A DNA stretch of 64,000 nucleotides from Candidatus Protochlamydia amoebophila UWE25 (GCF_000011565.2 NC_005861.2:558001-622000), one strand, 5' to 3'; numbered from the stretch's first letter, positions 17,537 to 26,988 are shown. Made by a program: numbers and translations. Notes: generated from the letters alone by a model not told the origin.

Positions 17537-18307
17537 ATGCTAGAAGCCCTTAAAGTGATTTTAGAAGTTCAAGAACTAGACATGAAAATGATTCAGTTGA
17601 TGCTCTTAAAAAGACAAAGACAAAAAGAATTGGATCTTATTCACAGTGGGCAAGAATCACTTCACAAGCGTGTGACAGATAAAGAAACTGAAATTTTTGA
17701 AGTGAAAAAGTTGATTCGCTTGACCGAAGGTGAACATGCAGAAATATTAGAAAAAATTAAAAAATTTGAGTTACAACAAAATTCAATTAAAAAAGTTGAT
17801 GAATATAATGCCATCACACATGAGATTTCAGCCGCAGATCGCGAACGTCTCAATAAAGAGCAGCGTTTAAGCGATTTTTATGATAAGTTAGCGGTTGAAG
17901 AAGATATGCTTAAGAGTTTGAAAGAGGGTGCAGAAGAAACAGCTGTTAACTCTAAAATTGTTGAAACTGAAATTCATGAAAGTATTCGACAAATTAACGA
18001 AGAAGGTCGTGTTCTTAAAGCCCAACGAGATGAACTTGTCGAACAAGCTGACCCAGAAGTTTTTCAAATTTATGAAAGGCTTCTCCGTAATAAAAAAGAT
18101 CGGGTTGTTGTGCCCTTAGAAAATCGGTGCTGCAGTGGTTGTCATATCATGTTAACAGCTCAACATGAAAATCTCGTTCGTAAAGGAGAGCGTCTAGTAT
18201 TTTGTGAGCATTGTTCACGTATTCACTATTGGCAAGAAAGTAAAGCTTTAGAAGATAGCGTGATTGCCACAAAACAACGGCGTCGGCGAACAACGAAAAC
18301 AGCTTAG
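17537..18307 (+). CDS. Coiled-coil zinc-ribbon protein (CT398-like)
   Basis: The 256-residue protein has a long charged helical hairpin (about 10-180), rich in Glu/Lys heptads, followed by a C4 zinc ribbon: CSGCHIMLT and CEHCSRIHYW (two CxxC pairs, about residues 199-230). A basic tail, KQRRRRTTKTA, ends it. This is the architecture of the DUF164 family; the C. trachomatis member CT398 is, as I recall, reported to bind sigma54 and a type III secretion component. The gene is directly upstream of rnpB, and its terminator overlaps the rnpB promoter. Confidence 0.85.
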   Translation: MLEALKVILEVQELDMKMIQLMLLKRQRQKELDLIHSGQESLHKRVTDKETEIFEVKKLIRLTEGEHAEILEKIKKFELQQNSIKKVDEYNAITHEISAADRERLNKEQRLSDFYDKLAVEEDMLKSLKEGAEETAVNSKIVETEIHESIRQINEEGRVLKAQRDELVEQADPEVFQIYERLLRNKKDRVVVPLENRCCSGCHIMLTAQHENLVRKGERLVFCEHCSRIHYWQESKALEDSVIATKQRRRRTTKTA

Positions 18308-18318
18308 AGCCTTTTTAG

Positions 18319-18348
18319 CCCTCTTAAAGCTGATTTTTGAGGGTTTTT
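18319..18348 (+). terminator. Terminator after the zinc-ribbon gene
   Basis: CCCTC (18319-18323) pairs with GAGGG (18339-18343), followed by five T residues. Weak additional A-T pairs extend the stem. It lies just after the preceding stop and overlaps the -35 region proposed for rnpB. Confidence 0.5.
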
Positions 18349-18365
18349 CAAATGTTCTTCAAAAT
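18337..18365 (+). promoter_or_regulatory. Possible rnpB promoter
   Basis: TTGAGG (18337-18342), a 17-base spacer and CAAAAT (18360-18365) end five bases before the first base of the RNase P RNA P1 helix. Each hexamer matches four of six consensus bases. Confidence 0.5.
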
Positions 18366-18369
18366 TTTT

Positions 18370-18749
18370 GTCTGGGAAGAGAAGTCATCGCTGCTTTTCT
18401 GTTGAAAGAAGAGGAGAGGAAAGTCTGGACTTCGCAGGAGAAGATACCAATGAAAGATTGGGGGCCGTAAGGCTACGGAAAGTGTAACAGAAAATATTCC
18501 GCTATTAAACACTTTGTGTTTTGATAGACAGGGTGAAATGCTAGCTTTGGGAGCTATGCCTGATTTGAGGAGACTCAAACAGTGACAAACCCTATCTGAA
18601 GCAAGACCGACAAGAGCATATTCTGTCTCCACAGAGCTCTCAAGAGTTGCTTGAGGATGTCGGCGACGCCATCCCTAGATGAATGATGACTAGGCTAACT
18701 TTTTTGTTAGTCGACAGAATCCGGCTTAATATCTTCCCAGACTTTTTTT
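18370..18749 (+). ncRNA. rnpB: RNase P RNA (bacterial type A-like)
   Basis: The catalytic RNA that removes 5' leaders from tRNA precursors. P1 is formed by GTCTGGGAAGA (18370-18380) with TCTTCCCAGAC (18732-18742), and a T-run to 18749 ends the transcript. Conserved cores are visible: GAGGAAAGTCTGGACTTC near the 5' end, AGTGTAACAGAAA in the middle and GACAGAATCCGGCTTA near the 3' end. The P15/L15 region (GGGTGAAATG, then TAGCTTTGGGAGCTA at 18542-18556) has no GGT in the loop, the motif that in most bacteria pairs with tRNA CCA. Neither tRNA in the window encodes CCA, in keeping with that loss. Open frames across this stretch are chance. Confidence 0.95.
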
Positions 18750-18785
18750 ATCCTCAAAGAATAAACAATCCTTTAATTTACTTAT

Positions 18786-19460
18786 TTAGCGGAAGTAAAT
18801 GTGACGAACGATAGCTATTTGAGGTAACATGAGAACCATAAAATTGGATGTAGAATGAGCTATTGTTGCTGAAAAAAGCCCATCTCGCTCTTTGGCGATT
18901 CCAAAAATGAGCCCTGCTCCAAACTGATGGAAAGGGAAAAGTTGCAATCCATTTTGAGGAGCATGAGCAAGAGCAAATAAAATTGAAGTGAAAAAGATTC
19001 GAGAGATTTTTAAAGCTGTTTGAGACTGAGCTAGGCTTGGACAATGGTTTTTTAAAAAAGGTGTTACTTTGTTTTTAAGTAATTTTGTTTGTATTAAATC
19101 CCTAAAAATGATCTCTTCTAGAATGGGAGTAGCTACGCACATAGAAAATATGTAATAAATAAGTACGGGAATATATAAAATTTTAATAAAAGTTTTTTGC
19201 GTTGCTGGAATAAGAGAGAATGTAGGATTGAATAGAGGCTTAAGTATTTGAAATACTTTAGAAGAGCCTAAGACTAAAGTAGCGCATCCTAAACCTGTTC
19301 CTATTGCTGTTACTCCATAAATAGCTCCGCGAGCAATTTGTTTAATATCAGTAATTTTTGAATATTCCACTAATACATCAATTTGGTAGTTTGTGACTTG
19401 ATCCTTATAATAATTTATTGTGGTAAACACACGAGATGAGGACAATATTGATGTAGACAT
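18786..19460 (-). CDS. CPBP (CAAX/Abi) family intramembrane metalloprotease, second copy
   Basis: A 224-residue polytopic membrane protein with the family motifs: EExxxR as EEIIFR (Glu115, Glu116, Arg120), FxxxH as FALAH (His166) and HxxxN as HSTSN (His202, Asn206). Hydrophobic segments lie around residues 45-65, 85-110, 150-170 and 205-222. AGAGGA is a few bases before the ATG. It shares motif layout with 10827-11585 but little other sequence, so the two are not a recent duplication. Substrate unknown; it converges on rnpB. Confidence 0.85.
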   Translation of the reverse strand: MSTSILSSSRVFTTINYYKDQVTNYQIDVLVEYSKITDIKQIARGAIYGVTAIGTGLGCATLVLGSSKVFQILKPLFNPTFSLIPATQKTFIKILYIPVLIYYIFSMCVATPILEEIIFRDLIQTKLLKNKVTPFLKNHCPSLAQSQTALKISRIFFTSILFALAHAPQNGLQLFPFHQFGAGLIFGIAKERDGLFSATIAHSTSNFMVLMLPQIAIVRHIYFR

Positions 19461-19539
19461 TTTTTCCTCTATCTGGATTTGTTATTTATTTAATAAGAAT
19501 TTCTTTTAATTTTAATTCATATTAATCCAATAATTTTTT

Positions 19540-20229
19540 TTATTCAAAAACTCTTCGATTGATTCCTTCAAAAAACTCACGTCTTAAATTTCCATCAGCT
19601 CCGAATTGACCTCGTAAAACATTTGTAATCGTATGGCTACATTCATCTTGAATTCCTCTAGCCTGAACACAAGAATGAATCGCTGTCAAAGAGACGGCGA
19701 CATGCTCAGTATTTAAAAGAAGGGCTAAAGAGTCAGCAATTTGAGCAGTTAATCTTTCTTGTAATTGAGGCCTTTTAGCAAAATATCGCACCAGCCGAGG
19801 AATTTTAGATAACCCAATTAATTGATTTGTAGGGATATAGGCAACATAAGCAAAACCTGACATGGGAACAAAGTGATGCTCACAAAAACTTGTAAAGCCG
19901 ACTTTAACAAAAACCATATTGGCTTTATGTTCGTGATGAATTTCATCTTTGAAAAAACTTATTTCAGGAAAATTTTCTTCATCTAATCCCGAAAAAATTT
20001 CATTAACGTACATTTTGGCTACTCGTTCTGGGGTACGAGCTAAAGATTCATCTTCCACATCAAGCTCAAGTGTCTCCATGATGGCTTTAAAATGTTCAGC
20101 AATTAGCTTTATTTTATCTTGATCCGACAAGCGCTTTTGATGTCGCCGAATCGGTGAAGGAAAATTTGTGATAGAAGGAGGAATTTTTTTTTGAGGGAAC
20201 TCTTTTTTTGTCATGAATTTTTTACTCAT
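19540..20229 (-). CDS. folE: GTP cyclohydrolase I
   Basis: FolE converts GTP to 7,8-dihydroneopterin triphosphate, the first step of folate synthesis. The 229-residue protein has an N-terminal Lys/Pro-rich extension, then TPERVAKMYVNEIFSGLD, the zinc/active-site motif FCEHHFVPMSG, GLSKIPRLVRYFAKRPQLQE and the second zinc cysteine in HSCVQARG. Its ATG overlaps the stop of the methyltransferase gene upstream by 8 bp (ATGAGTAA), so translation is probably coupled; an ATG five codons later is an alternative start. Confidence 0.95.
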   Translation of the reverse strand: MSKKFMTKKEFPQKKIPPSITNFPSPIRRHQKRLSDQDKIKLIAEHFKAIMETLELDVEDESLARTPERVAKMYVNEIFSGLDEENFPEISFFKDEIHHEHKANMVFVKVGFTSFCEHHFVPMSGFAYVAYIPTNQLIGLSKIPRLVRYFAKRPQLQERLTAQIADSLALLLNTEHVAVSLTAIHSCVQARGIQDECSHTITNVLRGQFGADGNLRREFFEGINRRVFE

Positions 20230-21001
20230 TATTAGGTTCTAAGGCAAGGTATTCATAAATTTTCGCAGTTTTCCTTTGACGATAGATTTCACCTGCCGTA
20301 ATAGCGAAAGCATTGGCAACATTTAAAGAGTTTTTCCTGCCTCTTAAAGGGATTTCTATTAAATAATGTGCTTTTGTAAGAATTTCTTGGCTACAACCAT
20401 ATTCTTCGTTCCCCACTACTAATGTGAAATGCTCTGGAAAGATAAATTCGTATAGATTAATAGCTTCCTCAGAAGTTTCTAAAGCAATAATAGGTTGTGT
20501 CAAATCATTTAAATCTTCATTTTGATAACATTTTACCCATTGATAAGCTCCCATAGAAACATTTTGTACTTGTTTATGATTTGTATAGGGAGTTTGGGTA
20601 GAAAAATAAATGCTGCCTAAGGAGAAAGCTTCTACTGTTCTGATAATACTTCCCACGTTATGAGCTGACCGTAAATTGTCCAGATAGATAGAAATTGGCC
20701 AGCTAGGGTTTCCTGTAGAACGATCTTGCGTGCGTACAGTTGATAAAAGATGATGTTCTTTCTTTTGAAGTTTTGCTTTTTTTAGGTGGTAATGGTAACG
20801 GTTAGAAAGTTCTTGAATAGTAGAATTATTAAGAGGATTTTCTTTCATCCAATTAAGAAATTCGTGATAAAGCATAAGGAGTGAAGGATTTAGTTGATTT
20901 TGCAGAGAAAGTTCATATAAGTAACGAACTAGCTCTGCGCATTTTTTATGTTGTCTTTCCAAGGGGAGATTTAGAAACTTCCTGGAAGTAAAATTGTACA
21001 T
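20222..21001 (-). CDS. SpoU/TrmH family (SPOUT) RNA 2'-O-methyltransferase
   Basis: The 259-residue protein has a variable helical N-terminus (1-95) and a SPOUT domain: motif 1 LDNLRSAHNVGSIIRTVEAF, motif 2 LVVGNEEYGCSQEIL, and motif 3 IPLRGRKNSLNVANAFAI, which form the knotted S-adenosylmethionine site. Target is probably a ribose in tRNA or rRNA; which one cannot be told from sequence. It starts 9 bp after the ABC-F gene and overlaps folE, so the three may be one operon. Confidence 0.9.
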   Translation of the reverse strand: MYNFTSRKFLNLPLERQHKKCAELVRYLYELSLQNQLNPSLLMLYHEFLNWMKENPLNNSTIQELSNRYHYHLKKAKLQKKEHHLLSTVRTQDRSTGNPSWPISIYLDNLRSAHNVGSIIRTVEAFSLGSIYFSTQTPYTNHKQVQNVSMGAYQWVKCYQNEDLNDLTQPIIALETSEEAINLYEFIFPEHFTLVVGNEEYGCSQEILTKAHYLIEIPLRGRKNSLNVANAFAITAGEIYRQRKTAKIYEYLALEPNNE

Positions 21002-21010
21002 AATTAGAGA

Positions 21011-22597
21011 TTAAGAATGACTTTTATGTAATAAATACTCTTCCAGATTGCCTTCAAAGAAATGGATGCCGTCTGGTTCAAAAGCAATAATTTTATTAGC
21101 TACAGTTGAAATAAGGTCTCGGTCATGGCTGGCTACCACAACGGTTCCTTTATACTCCGCTAACCCCCAGCCTAACGCAGAAACAGCTTCGAGATCTAGA
21201 TGGTTATTTGGTTCGTCCAAAATAATTAAATTATGCTCAGATAAAAGCATTCCTGCTAAAATTAAACGAGCAGTTTCTCCTCCAGATAATGTTGCTACAG
21301 GTTTAAAGGCGTCATCTCCTCCAAACAATAATTTACCCATCACACTACGAATCTCTTGATCATAAATTCCTGGACGTCTTTCTTTCAACCAATCAAAGGC
21401 CGTTTTTTGCCCTTTTTTCTCGACAATATCGGAGTGTTCTTGTGGGAAGTAACTGATTAGAACTTGATGTCCTAGTTCAACTTGACCGTTATCTGGCCGT
21501 AAAACTTGTGCGAGCATCTTTAAAAGAGTTGTTTTTCCTCGTCCATTGCTTCCAATGATCCCAATTTTATCTCCTCTATCGAGTTCCATCGAAAAATGCT
21601 TGATAACAGGAGTGTTATCATAACTTTTACTTATTTCTTCAACTTTGAGTAAGATTTTCCCAGGCGCTTTCTCTGTAGGAATAAATCGAATATATGGACG
21701 TTGGATATTGGATTTTTTCAGGTCTTGAGGCTGCAAACGTTCAATTTCTCTTAGACGAGATTGTACCTGGCTTGCACGAGTTCCAGCTCCGAATCGAGCG
21801 ACAAATTCTCTTAATTGAGAAATTTTTTTCTCTTTAGATTTTGCATCGGCATCTGCTCGTTCACGAACAGATGTTTTAGCAACGACCATTTCATCATAAT
21901 TTCCTGGATAGATAATAATGGTTTCGTAATCAATATCTGCAATGTGAGTTGTAACAGAATTTAAGAAATGACGGTCATGGCTAATAACAACTAATGTTCC
22001 TTTATAATTATGTAAAAATTTTTCTAACCAACCAATCGAATCTAAATCTAAATGGTTCGTCGGCTCATCAAGTAGGAGAGCTTGAGGTTCGCCAAACAAT
22101 GCTTGGCATAGTAGAACACGGAATTGAATGTCTGTAGGAACGGCATGCATCTTTTCATTGAAATATTCATTAAGAATTCCCATTCCTGCTAAAAACTCTT
22201 CAGCATTTGCTTCGGCGCTATAACCATCTTCTTCAGCAATGATACCTTCTAATTCTCCTAAGCGCATACCCACATCATCCGACATCTCTACTTCATAAAG
22301 GCTATCTCGTTCTTTTATAGCATCCCAAAGTCGTTTATTACCCATAATGACTGTATCAACAACTTTTTCATTTTTGAAAGCTTCAATATTTTGACGTAAA
22401 ATCCCTACTCGATTAGGGAGAGTAACTGTTCCAGAGGTGGCTTCCTCAAAACCCATAATAATTTTAAGAAGTGTAGTTTTACCAGCACCATTTGGACCTG
22501 TCAAACCGTACCGGTTTCCTGCATTGAAAGTAATTGTGACATCTTCGAATAGAACACGACTACCAAAATTTTTTGAGATTTTAGAAAGAGTAATCAT
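21011..22597 (-). CDS. ybiT: ABC-F ATPase, YbiT type
   Basis: A soluble twin-ATPase of the ABC-F family, which acts on ribosomes rather than in transport. Walker A motifs are GPNGAGKTTLLK (about residue 36) and GSNGRGKTTLLK (about 350); Walker B regions are LLLDEPTNHLD and IILDEPNNHLD. The second half has a normal LSGGE signature, but the first has none: the position reads AVPTDIQFRVLL. E. coli YbiT has the same kind of degenerate first signature and nearly the same length (530 against 528), so YbiT is the best match. The linker between domains is charged and helical. Confidence 0.9.
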   Translation of the reverse strand: MITLSKISKNFGSRVLFEDVTITFNAGNRYGLTGPNGAGKTTLLKIIMGFEEATSGTVTLPNRVGILRQNIEAFKNEKVVDTVIMGNKRLWDAIKERDSLYEVEMSDDVGMRLGELEGIIAEEDGYSAEANAEEFLAGMGILNEYFNEKMHAVPTDIQFRVLLCQALFGEPQALLLDEPTNHLDLDSIGWLEKFLHNYKGTLVVISHDRHFLNSVTTHIADIDYETIIIYPGNYDEMVVAKTSVRERADADAKSKEKKISQLREFVARFGAGTRASQVQSRLREIERLQPQDLKKSNIQRPYIRFIPTEKAPGKILLKVEEISKSYDNTPVIKHFSMELDRGDKIGIIGSNGRGKTTLLKMLAQVLRPDNGQVELGHQVLISYFPQEHSDIVEKKGQKTAFDWLKERRPGIYDQEIRSVMGKLLFGGDDAFKPVATLSGGETARLILAGMLLSEHNLIILDEPNNHLDLEAVSALGWGLAEYKGTVVVASHDRDLISTVANKIIAFEPDGIHFFEGNLEEYLLHKSHS

Positions 22598-22875
22598 ATT
22601 TTTTGCTAAGTACTTGGGTTTGGATTTTAAAACTCTAGCGGTGTCTAAAAGTAAATTTAATTTAAATTACAATCGCGAAAAAGGTTTTTTTAACGAGAGG
22701 CTGAGTAAAAAATGGTTCTCTCGGAAAAAATGACTCAATTTTGAGAATTTTCTCGAATACGGCTCTTTTTATACAAAATTGAACAAACTATATCACAAGA
22801 TTGTACCGTTGACAAGTAGATATATAAATAAACCAAAAAGAGTATATGTTTATTAATTGAATTTTTTTTATTTTT

Positions 22876-24192
22876 TTATGGTTTTTTTTCTTGGGCTTCA
22901 CTTTTAGTTTCGAGAGAAGTTTTTAAAATAGATTTGACTAAGTTGATCTGAGAAGCCGATTCTTTAAGCTTCAAATTGATCCAAACTAAATTCCTCTCTA
23001 CGCATTCTCGTACATTTTCTGGAAGTCTAGCTTGTGCTAACATGGCATAGGAAGCCAAGAGCGCTTCTTCATATTTTCCAATCCAATAAGCGCAAATCGA
23101 GTATTCTAACAATAATCCCCAATCATAAATCCATTTTTCTACAAATAAAAGATCTGGACTATTTCTAAGAGGAAGGCCTTGAGCGGCAGTTTGATAGCCT
23201 TTTAAATAATTTTCAGATAACCGGTAATATTGGGCTAGTCGGTATAGGGGTTCTGCTCTTGTTGGGCGGTAAAGATAAGCTTGTAAATAGCTTTCAATAA
23301 TTGTCTTTGGATTTGCATGAAGAGATTCATGTAATAAACCAATTTGTAGCAAAGACCAAAAGATTTCCTCATCCCATCCACCTAAAGCTATCCTTTTGTT
23401 ATAAGCGGTGATCGCTTTTTCCTTCATACCAGCATCTTTGTATGTTTGTGCAAGGTAAAAAGCGTAGCGTAAATTATGGGGTTCTTCTAAGAAGGCTTCT
23501 TCTAATATAGCTGCATCTTTTTGATATTTTTGTGGATCTTTTGAACGAGCTCCATCGGTGCGTACGATGTTTGTAATGCCTGGCAAAATTTCGCAGTCTA
23601 CCGTATTAGGCGTAGCTTGTAATAATTCATGAAGTACACCAACCCATTTCCAATTTAAGTGGTTATTAATGATCAGCGTTCGAAAATAGCTTGTATCATT
23701 AAAATTAGTTTGAACAAAGTAAAAATCTTTTTTTAGTTCAGGAAGTTTAAAATTTGGTTCATAAGTAAATGTTTCATCCGCATCGATGAATAAGAGATAG
23801 TCTGTTTTTTTAGAGGCGAGTTTTAAAGCTTCCGTTCGATTATGAGCAAAATTTTTCCAAGGGCGCTCATGTAATTCACCAGGAATGTCTTGCATGAATT
23901 GTTTAATAATGTCTTGCGTTCCGTCTGTTGAACCCGTATCCACAATTACCCAATAGTCAATAAGGGGCTTAACACTTGCTAAACAACGTGTAATCACTTC
24001 TTTTTCATTTTTAACAATCATATTTAGACAGAGAGTTTTTTTCTTGTCGGTAGCTTCTAAAATATGCGTTGGGTAATAAAAAAAGAAAAATAGACTTATT
24101 ATATATATGAAAAAAAAGTGCTTTGAAATGAAAGATTGCCGAGAGATTAGATATTTCAGTTTAGAAGAAAAAAGATCAAAAAATTTTTTCAT
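22876..24192 (-). CDS. Membrane-anchored family 2 glycosyltransferase with TPR-like C-terminus
   Basis: The 438-residue protein has a basic N-terminus and one hydrophobic segment (about 25-45), then a GT-A domain: LCLNMIVKNEKEVITRCLASV, VDTGSTDGT, and a DxD-type metal site in LLFIDADETF. Residues from about 220 to 400 form helical repeats such as DAAILEEAFLEEPHNLRYAFYLAQTYKDAG, which look like TPRs. This domain order is shared with SunS-like and other glycosyltransferases that modify peptides or lipids. Donor and acceptor are unknown. No ribosome site stands out. It reads toward ybiT, 278 bp away. Confidence 0.8.
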   Translation of the reverse strand: MKKFFDLFSSKLKYLISRQSFISKHFFFIYIISLFFFFYYPTHILEATDKKKTLCLNMIVKNEKEVITRCLASVKPLIDYWVIVDTGSTDGTQDIIKQFMQDIPGELHERPWKNFAHNRTEALKLASKKTDYLLFIDADETFTYEPNFKLPELKKDFYFVQTNFNDTSYFRTLIINNHLNWKWVGVLHELLQATPNTVDCEILPGITNIVRTDGARSKDPQKYQKDAAILEEAFLEEPHNLRYAFYLAQTYKDAGMKEKAITAYNKRIALGGWDEEIFWSLLQIGLLHESLHANPKTIIESYLQAYLYRPTRAEPLYRLAQYYRLSENYLKGYQTAAQGLPLRNSPDLLFVEKWIYDWGLLLEYSICAYWIGKYEEALLASYAMLAQARLPENVRECVERNLVWINLKLKESASQINLVKSILKTSLETKSEAQEKKP

Positions 24193-24418
24193 AGAATTGA
24201 GTTGGTAACTATTAATGAGATGACATCAAAAATGTATTTACAAGTCTTTTTTAATTTTTTATAGGTGCTTTTCTAACGTTTTTAACACTCAACTTAAGTA
24301 TTAGGAAAGGAAGGTGATCCATTTAAACTAGTCTACAATGCATATGATTTTAGATTTAATAGATGTCATATTCAATGACAGATTACGAGTTTACCCATTT
24401 AAAAAAATCATTATAAAA

Positions 24419-25225
24419 TTAAAAAGCTGGAATAACAGCTCCTCGGTAATGACTTTCGATAAAATCTTTAACCTTTTCCGAAGTCAGAACTTGTTTTAAT
24501 ATTTGTAGATCTTTTCTATTTGTTTCTCCGGCTCTGACTGCTACAACATTTACAAATTGAGAATTTTTGTCCTCTAAAGCAAGAGCATCTTTTTGCGGAG
24601 AAAGACCTGCTTGTAAAGCGAAATTTGTCGTAATGGCCGCTAAGTCTACATCATTGAGTGAGCGTGCTAGTAATGGAGAGTCAATTTCAATAAATTTTAG
24701 GTGATAAGTATTGTAAATAATATCAAATACACTACTCATCGCATCTGTTTTTTTCAGACGAATAAAGCCAAGTTGTTGAAGCATAGCTAAAGCTCTAGCT
24801 TGATTAGAGGGGTCACTAGGAATAGCTAAAGTAAGGCCATTTTTCATTTTTTTTAAAGACTTAAGTTTTTGAGAATAAAGTCCCATAGGTTCAAGGTGGA
24901 CAGCAACAAGTGGCTCGAGTTGATAGCCAAAGTCTGCAATTTGTGCTTCTAAAAAAGGAAGGTGTTGAAAAAAATTGGCATCGACTTCCTTATCTTGAAG
25001 AGCTCGATTGGGGGTATGATAGTCATCGACTGTAATAATCGATAAATTGATACCCTGTTCTTTCAATTCAGGTTTAATAAACTCTAAAATTTCTGCATGA
25101 GGAACAGATGTTGCAGCTACTTCTAACTGTGTTTTTGAAGAACGTGAGCAGCTTGATAAAGCAACCAAAGCTACTAGAAGAGCAGGATAAAATGCTCCAC
25201 TTATTTTTTTAAGGTATTTTTTCAT
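24419..25225 (-). CDS. metQ: Methionine-binding lipoprotein MetQ
   Basis: The substrate-binding part of the MetNIQ importer. The N-terminus is a lipoprotein signal: MKKYLKK, a hydrophobic stretch, then the lipobox LSSC with the lipid-attached cysteine at 27. Family features: VPHAEILEFIKPELKEQG, NRALQDKEVDANFFQHLPFLE and NFALQAGLSPQKDAL. Its start overlaps the metI stop by 4 bp. MetQ relatives can bind other amino acids, but the complete gene set supports methionine. Confidence 0.9.
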   Translation of the reverse strand: MKKYLKKISGAFYPALLVALVALSSCSRSSKTQLEVAATSVPHAEILEFIKPELKEQGINLSIITVDDYHTPNRALQDKEVDANFFQHLPFLEAQIADFGYQLEPLVAVHLEPMGLYSQKLKSLKKMKNGLTLAIPSDPSNQARALAMLQQLGFIRLKKTDAMSSVFDIIYNTYHLKFIEIDSPLLARSLNDVDLAAITTNFALQAGLSPQKDALALEDKNSQFVNVVAVRAGETNRKDLQILKQVLTSEKVKDFIESHYRGAVIPAF

Positions 25226-25908
25226 TTATTCAAACCTTTGCCTCTTTTACGATTAATGTTTCTAGCGATTGCATGGCCACTTGCCTGAATAGCTTGCACA
25301 AGTAAGATTAGTAAAATAACCGTTATTGTCATTAAAAAAACATTAAATCTTTGATAACCATACTGAATAGCGATTTTTCCTAATCCCCCGCCTCCCATTG
25401 TGCCAGCCATTGCGCTATAGCCTACGAGATTAATAATTGTTGTAGTCATTCCAAGTACAATAGAGGCTAGAGCTTCAGGAAGTAACACTTTTAAAATAAT
25501 CTGGATAGGAGTAGATCCCATGACCAGTGCTGCTTCTATGATTCCTTTATCAATTTCTTTTAGAGAAGATTCAATAAGGCGAGCTAAAAATGGTGTAGCG
25601 GCAATTGTCAAGGGAATAATAGAAGCTGTTGTCCCTAAACTTGTTCCTACAATCCAGCGTGTGAAAGGAATCAGAGCCACCATTAAAATAGCAAAAGGAA
25701 ACGATCGTCCTATGTTCACAATCCAACCAAGAATTTCATGTAGCCAATGATTTTCTTTTAAATGCCCTTTGTCGGTAATGGTTAAAACAACTCCTAGAGG
25801 AATTCCAAATAACATTGCTAAGACAGCCGAACAAAAAACCATGTAAAGAGTATTCCAAAATTCAATAGGGATGAGAGAGAAAGCTAAGAGAATTTGGTTA
25901 TGCTTCAT
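25222..25908 (-). CDS. metI: Methionine ABC transporter permease MetI
   Basis: A 228-residue inner-membrane protein with about five or six hydrophobic segments. The EAA loop that contacts the ATPase is EAALVMGSTPIQIILKVLLPEAL. The GRSFPFAILMVALIPFTR and GGGGLGKIAIQYGYQRF segments are typical of MetI. It overlaps metN and metQ by 4 bp at each end, so the three are one operon. Confidence 0.93.
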   Translation of the reverse strand: MKHNQILLAFSLIPIEFWNTLYMVFCSAVLAMLFGIPLGVVLTITDKGHLKENHWLHEILGWIVNIGRSFPFAILMVALIPFTRWIVGTSLGTTASIIPLTIAATPFLARLIESSLKEIDKGIIEAALVMGSTPIQIILKVLLPEALASIVLGMTTTIINLVGYSAMAGTMGGGGLGKIAIQYGYQRFNVFLMTITVILLILLVQAIQASGHAIARNINRKRGKGLNK

Positions 25909-26930
25909 AAAATGATCTCACAAATTATTTGCTTACTTTTTAAAAATGCTTGGGCTTTTTGGATATTTTGGGGTAACCCGGATATTTCTACAAAAAGGTT
26001 ACCTACTATAGTTTTTTGTAAGTAATCCAACCCACCCGATAAAATATTGACTTCAATGTCAAATTGTTTGATAAGTTGCGAGATAATAGGTTCTTTGGCT
26101 TGATTACCTTCAAAACCCAGTCTGACAAGCAACTTATCAGGATTTCTTTGTTGGATCAAATCTACTGGAATCTGATCCCCATCTAAATGTAAAAGATGAC
26201 GAGTCGCTTGATGTTGAGGGCGAATAAATACCTGTTTAACTTCTCCTTCCTCAACAATTTCACCTTCAGAAAGGACAGCGACCCGGTGGCAAATTTGTTT
26301 AACCGTTTCTAGTTGGTGTGTAATGATAATAATGGTTAAACCAAATTTTTGATTGAGTTCAGCTAAGAGTTGCAAAATAGAGCGCGTAGTTTTTGGATCT
26401 AAGGCAGATGTTGGCTCATCACATAAAAGTATATGAGGATGATTGGCAAGGGCTCGCGCTATGCCAACACGTTGTTTTTCTCCTCCACTTAAACTTGTGG
26501 GATATATTTCTTTTTTTTGTTCGAGTCCAACAAGGTTGAGAAGTTGATTAATTCTCTCTTCTTGAAAAACCTGTGAAATAAAACCAATTTCCATCGGATA
26601 TGCAATATTTTCTGCTACTGTTCGAGAAGAAAAAAGTTGGAAATGTTGAAAGACCATACCCATTTTTTGCCGGATAGCACGAAGTGCTGCCGGATTTTTT
26701 TGAAATAAACTTTTTCCTTCAATTAAAATATCACCTTTTGAAGGGGCTTCTAAACCATTTATACAACGAAGCAGGGTAGATTTTCCAGCCCCGCTCATGC
26801 CAATAATGCCGTAAATGCACCCTGCGGGAATAGCAAGATCAATATCTTTTAATGCATATGTAGAGTGTTGAGAAGACGAATGAAGAAAGTTTTTAGAAAG
26901 TTTTTTGATTTCAATTAAATAATTTTTCAT
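25905..26930 (-). CDS. metN: Methionine ABC transporter ATP-binding protein MetN
   Basis: The ATPase of the importer: Walker A GMSGAGKSTLLRCINGL (about residue 43), signature LSGGEKQRVGIARALA, Walker B LLCDEPTSALD. Residues from about 265 form the regulatory NIL domain (methionine-sensing, trans-inhibition), with LVRLGFEGNQAKEPIISQLI. The 341-residue length is normal. First gene of metNIQ; a possible terminator of the upstream gene lies 59 bp before its start, so the promoter should be close. Confidence 0.95.
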   Translation of the reverse strand: MKNYLIEIKKLSKNFLHSSSQHSTYALKDIDLAIPAGCIYGIIGMSGAGKSTLLRCINGLEAPSKGDILIEGKSLFQKNPAALRAIRQKMGMVFQHFQLFSSRTVAENIAYPMEIGFISQVFQEERINQLLNLVGLEQKKEIYPTSLSGGEKQRVGIARALANHPHILLCDEPTSALDPKTTRSILQLLAELNQKFGLTIIIITHQLETVKQICHRVAVLSEGEIVEEGEVKQVFIRPQHQATRHLLHLDGDQIPVDLIQQRNPDKLLVRLGFEGNQAKEPIISQLIKQFDIEVNILSGGLDYLQKTIVGNLFVEISGLPQNIQKAQAFLKSKQIICEIIL

Positions 26931-26988
26931 CAGGCTCGCTTCTCAATTGATATCATTATGAATACGGTAGATTTCTAAAAAATAAAGG

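Noticed and set aside
18264-18632. Open frames across the RNase P RNA
   Set aside because: The conserved RNA cores and the P1 pairing explain this stretch; translated products have no protein-like features.
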